This document shows, piece after piece, positions 12,598 to 12,788 of a DNA stretch of 12,788 nt. Position 1 is the first letter of the stretch, and each line of letters begins with the position of its first letter. The translations under genes and the position numbers were made by a program. Location of the stretch: NCBI GenBank assembly GCA_002411175.1, contig DHRN01000027.1:1-12788 (forward strand), read 5' to 3'. The stretch is from Anaerolineaceae bacterium UBA5311. Its GTDB lineage: Bacteria > Chloroflexota > Anaerolineae > Anaerolineales > Anaerolineaceae. The notes below the pieces were generated by a model, which saw nothing but the letters and a program-made list of their open reading frames with translations, did no database searches and was not told the DNA's origin.

Positions 12598-12788
12598 GTA
12601 GCATTTGGAAAAAATTGAGGATGTCAATTGACTTGCAGCAATTCTCAATATGAATGTGTTTGGATTTAAAGGGGGAGCAGGGAATAGGAACTGGTTTTTG
12701 TCATCCTGAGCCTCTTTTGCGAAGGATCTTGTCGATTGGAAGGGTAAGAACCTTATGAATTACATTTACGAAATGCTTTTCCCGTTCC
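12598..12788. other. Intergenic right edge
   Basis: No open frame with coding character was found in these ~190 nt. They hold the GTCAATTGAC palindrome upstream of the ATP-grasp promoter and the REP-like hairpin at 12700-12730. The window ends before another gene appears. Confidence 0.6.
12700..12730. repeat. REP-like dispersed repeat unit (TCATCCTGAGC...GCGAAGGATCT)
   Basis: ATCCTGAGC (12703-12711) and GCGAAGGAT (12719-12727) form an imperfect hairpin: 5 bp, a symmetric GA/GA internal loop (tandem G-A mismatches), 2 bp, and a 7-nt loop. I remember very similar TCATCCTGAGCG...CGAAGGATCT strings scattered between genes in many environmental genomes, including Chloroflexota. Only one copy is in this window, so its repeat nature rests on memory. 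Confidence 0.5.

Noticed and set aside
1..12788. tRNA, rRNA, CRISPR array, phage or transposase genes
   Set aside because: No cloverleaf, rRNA segment, regularly spaced repeats or recombinase motifs were seen on either strand.

Overview
The window looks like a chromosomal segment of an anaerobic, Gram-positive-like environmental bacterium. My best guess is Chloroflexota, class Anaerolineae. The guess rests on the style of the proteins, mixed ATG/TTG starts with good Shine-Dalgarno sites, and a TCATCCTGAGC...GCGAAGGATCT hairpin at the right edge that I remember as common in such genomes. No rRNA or phylogenetic marker other than S15 and PNPase is present, so the assignment is an inference. I see no tRNA, rRNA, CRISPR array or intact mobile element.

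Left edge (1-700, + strand): two broken gene remnants. One is the C-terminal part of an unrecognised protein, the other the C-terminal end of a target-recognition domain of a type I restriction specificity subunit (HsdS). This is the scar of a decayed defence island. Next comes a conserved housekeeping block (713-3572, + strand): an extended -10 promoter, a structured leader, rpsO (ribosomal protein S15), a strong terminator or attenuator hairpin, a long leader hairpin, pnp (polynucleotide phosphorylase with an unusual Arg/Gly/Ser tail) and a bidirectional terminator.

Middle (3631-6521, - strand, read right to left): a compact run of small metabolic or accessory genes. These are two tandem GNAT acetyltransferases, a dimeric alpha/beta-barrel (monooxygenase-like) protein, a DUF3795 Cys-rich gene that is frameshifted and has lost two cysteines, a small ParB/sulfiredoxin-fold protein, and a nitrilase-superfamily hydrolase. 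Several overlap or are separated by 2 nt and they probably share transcripts.

Right-centre (6735-11363, - strand): a complete Bce-type antimicrobial-peptide sensing and detoxification module in the order ATPase, FtsX-like permease with a large extracytoplasmic domain, OmpR-family response regulator, and intramembrane-sensing histidine kinase. All junctions are overlapping or within 3 nt. The module has its own promoter (TTGAAA-16-TACAAT), and a perfect 7-3-7 inverted repeat abuts the -35 box, which is the expected place for the cognate regulator's operator. This is the most interesting system in the window. Expected circuit: a peptide attacking the cell wall is sensed by the permease, the kinase phosphorylates the regulator, and the regulator binds the dyad and raises expression of the whole operon, including itself.

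Right edge (11437-12788, - strand): a D-Ala-D-Ala-ligase-like ATP-grasp gene with its own terminator and a promoter carrying a dyad over the likely transcription start. The last ~190 bases are non-coding and hold the REP-like hairpin. A cell-wall-type ligase next to a cell-envelope defence module may be meaningful, but the two appear to be separate transcription units.
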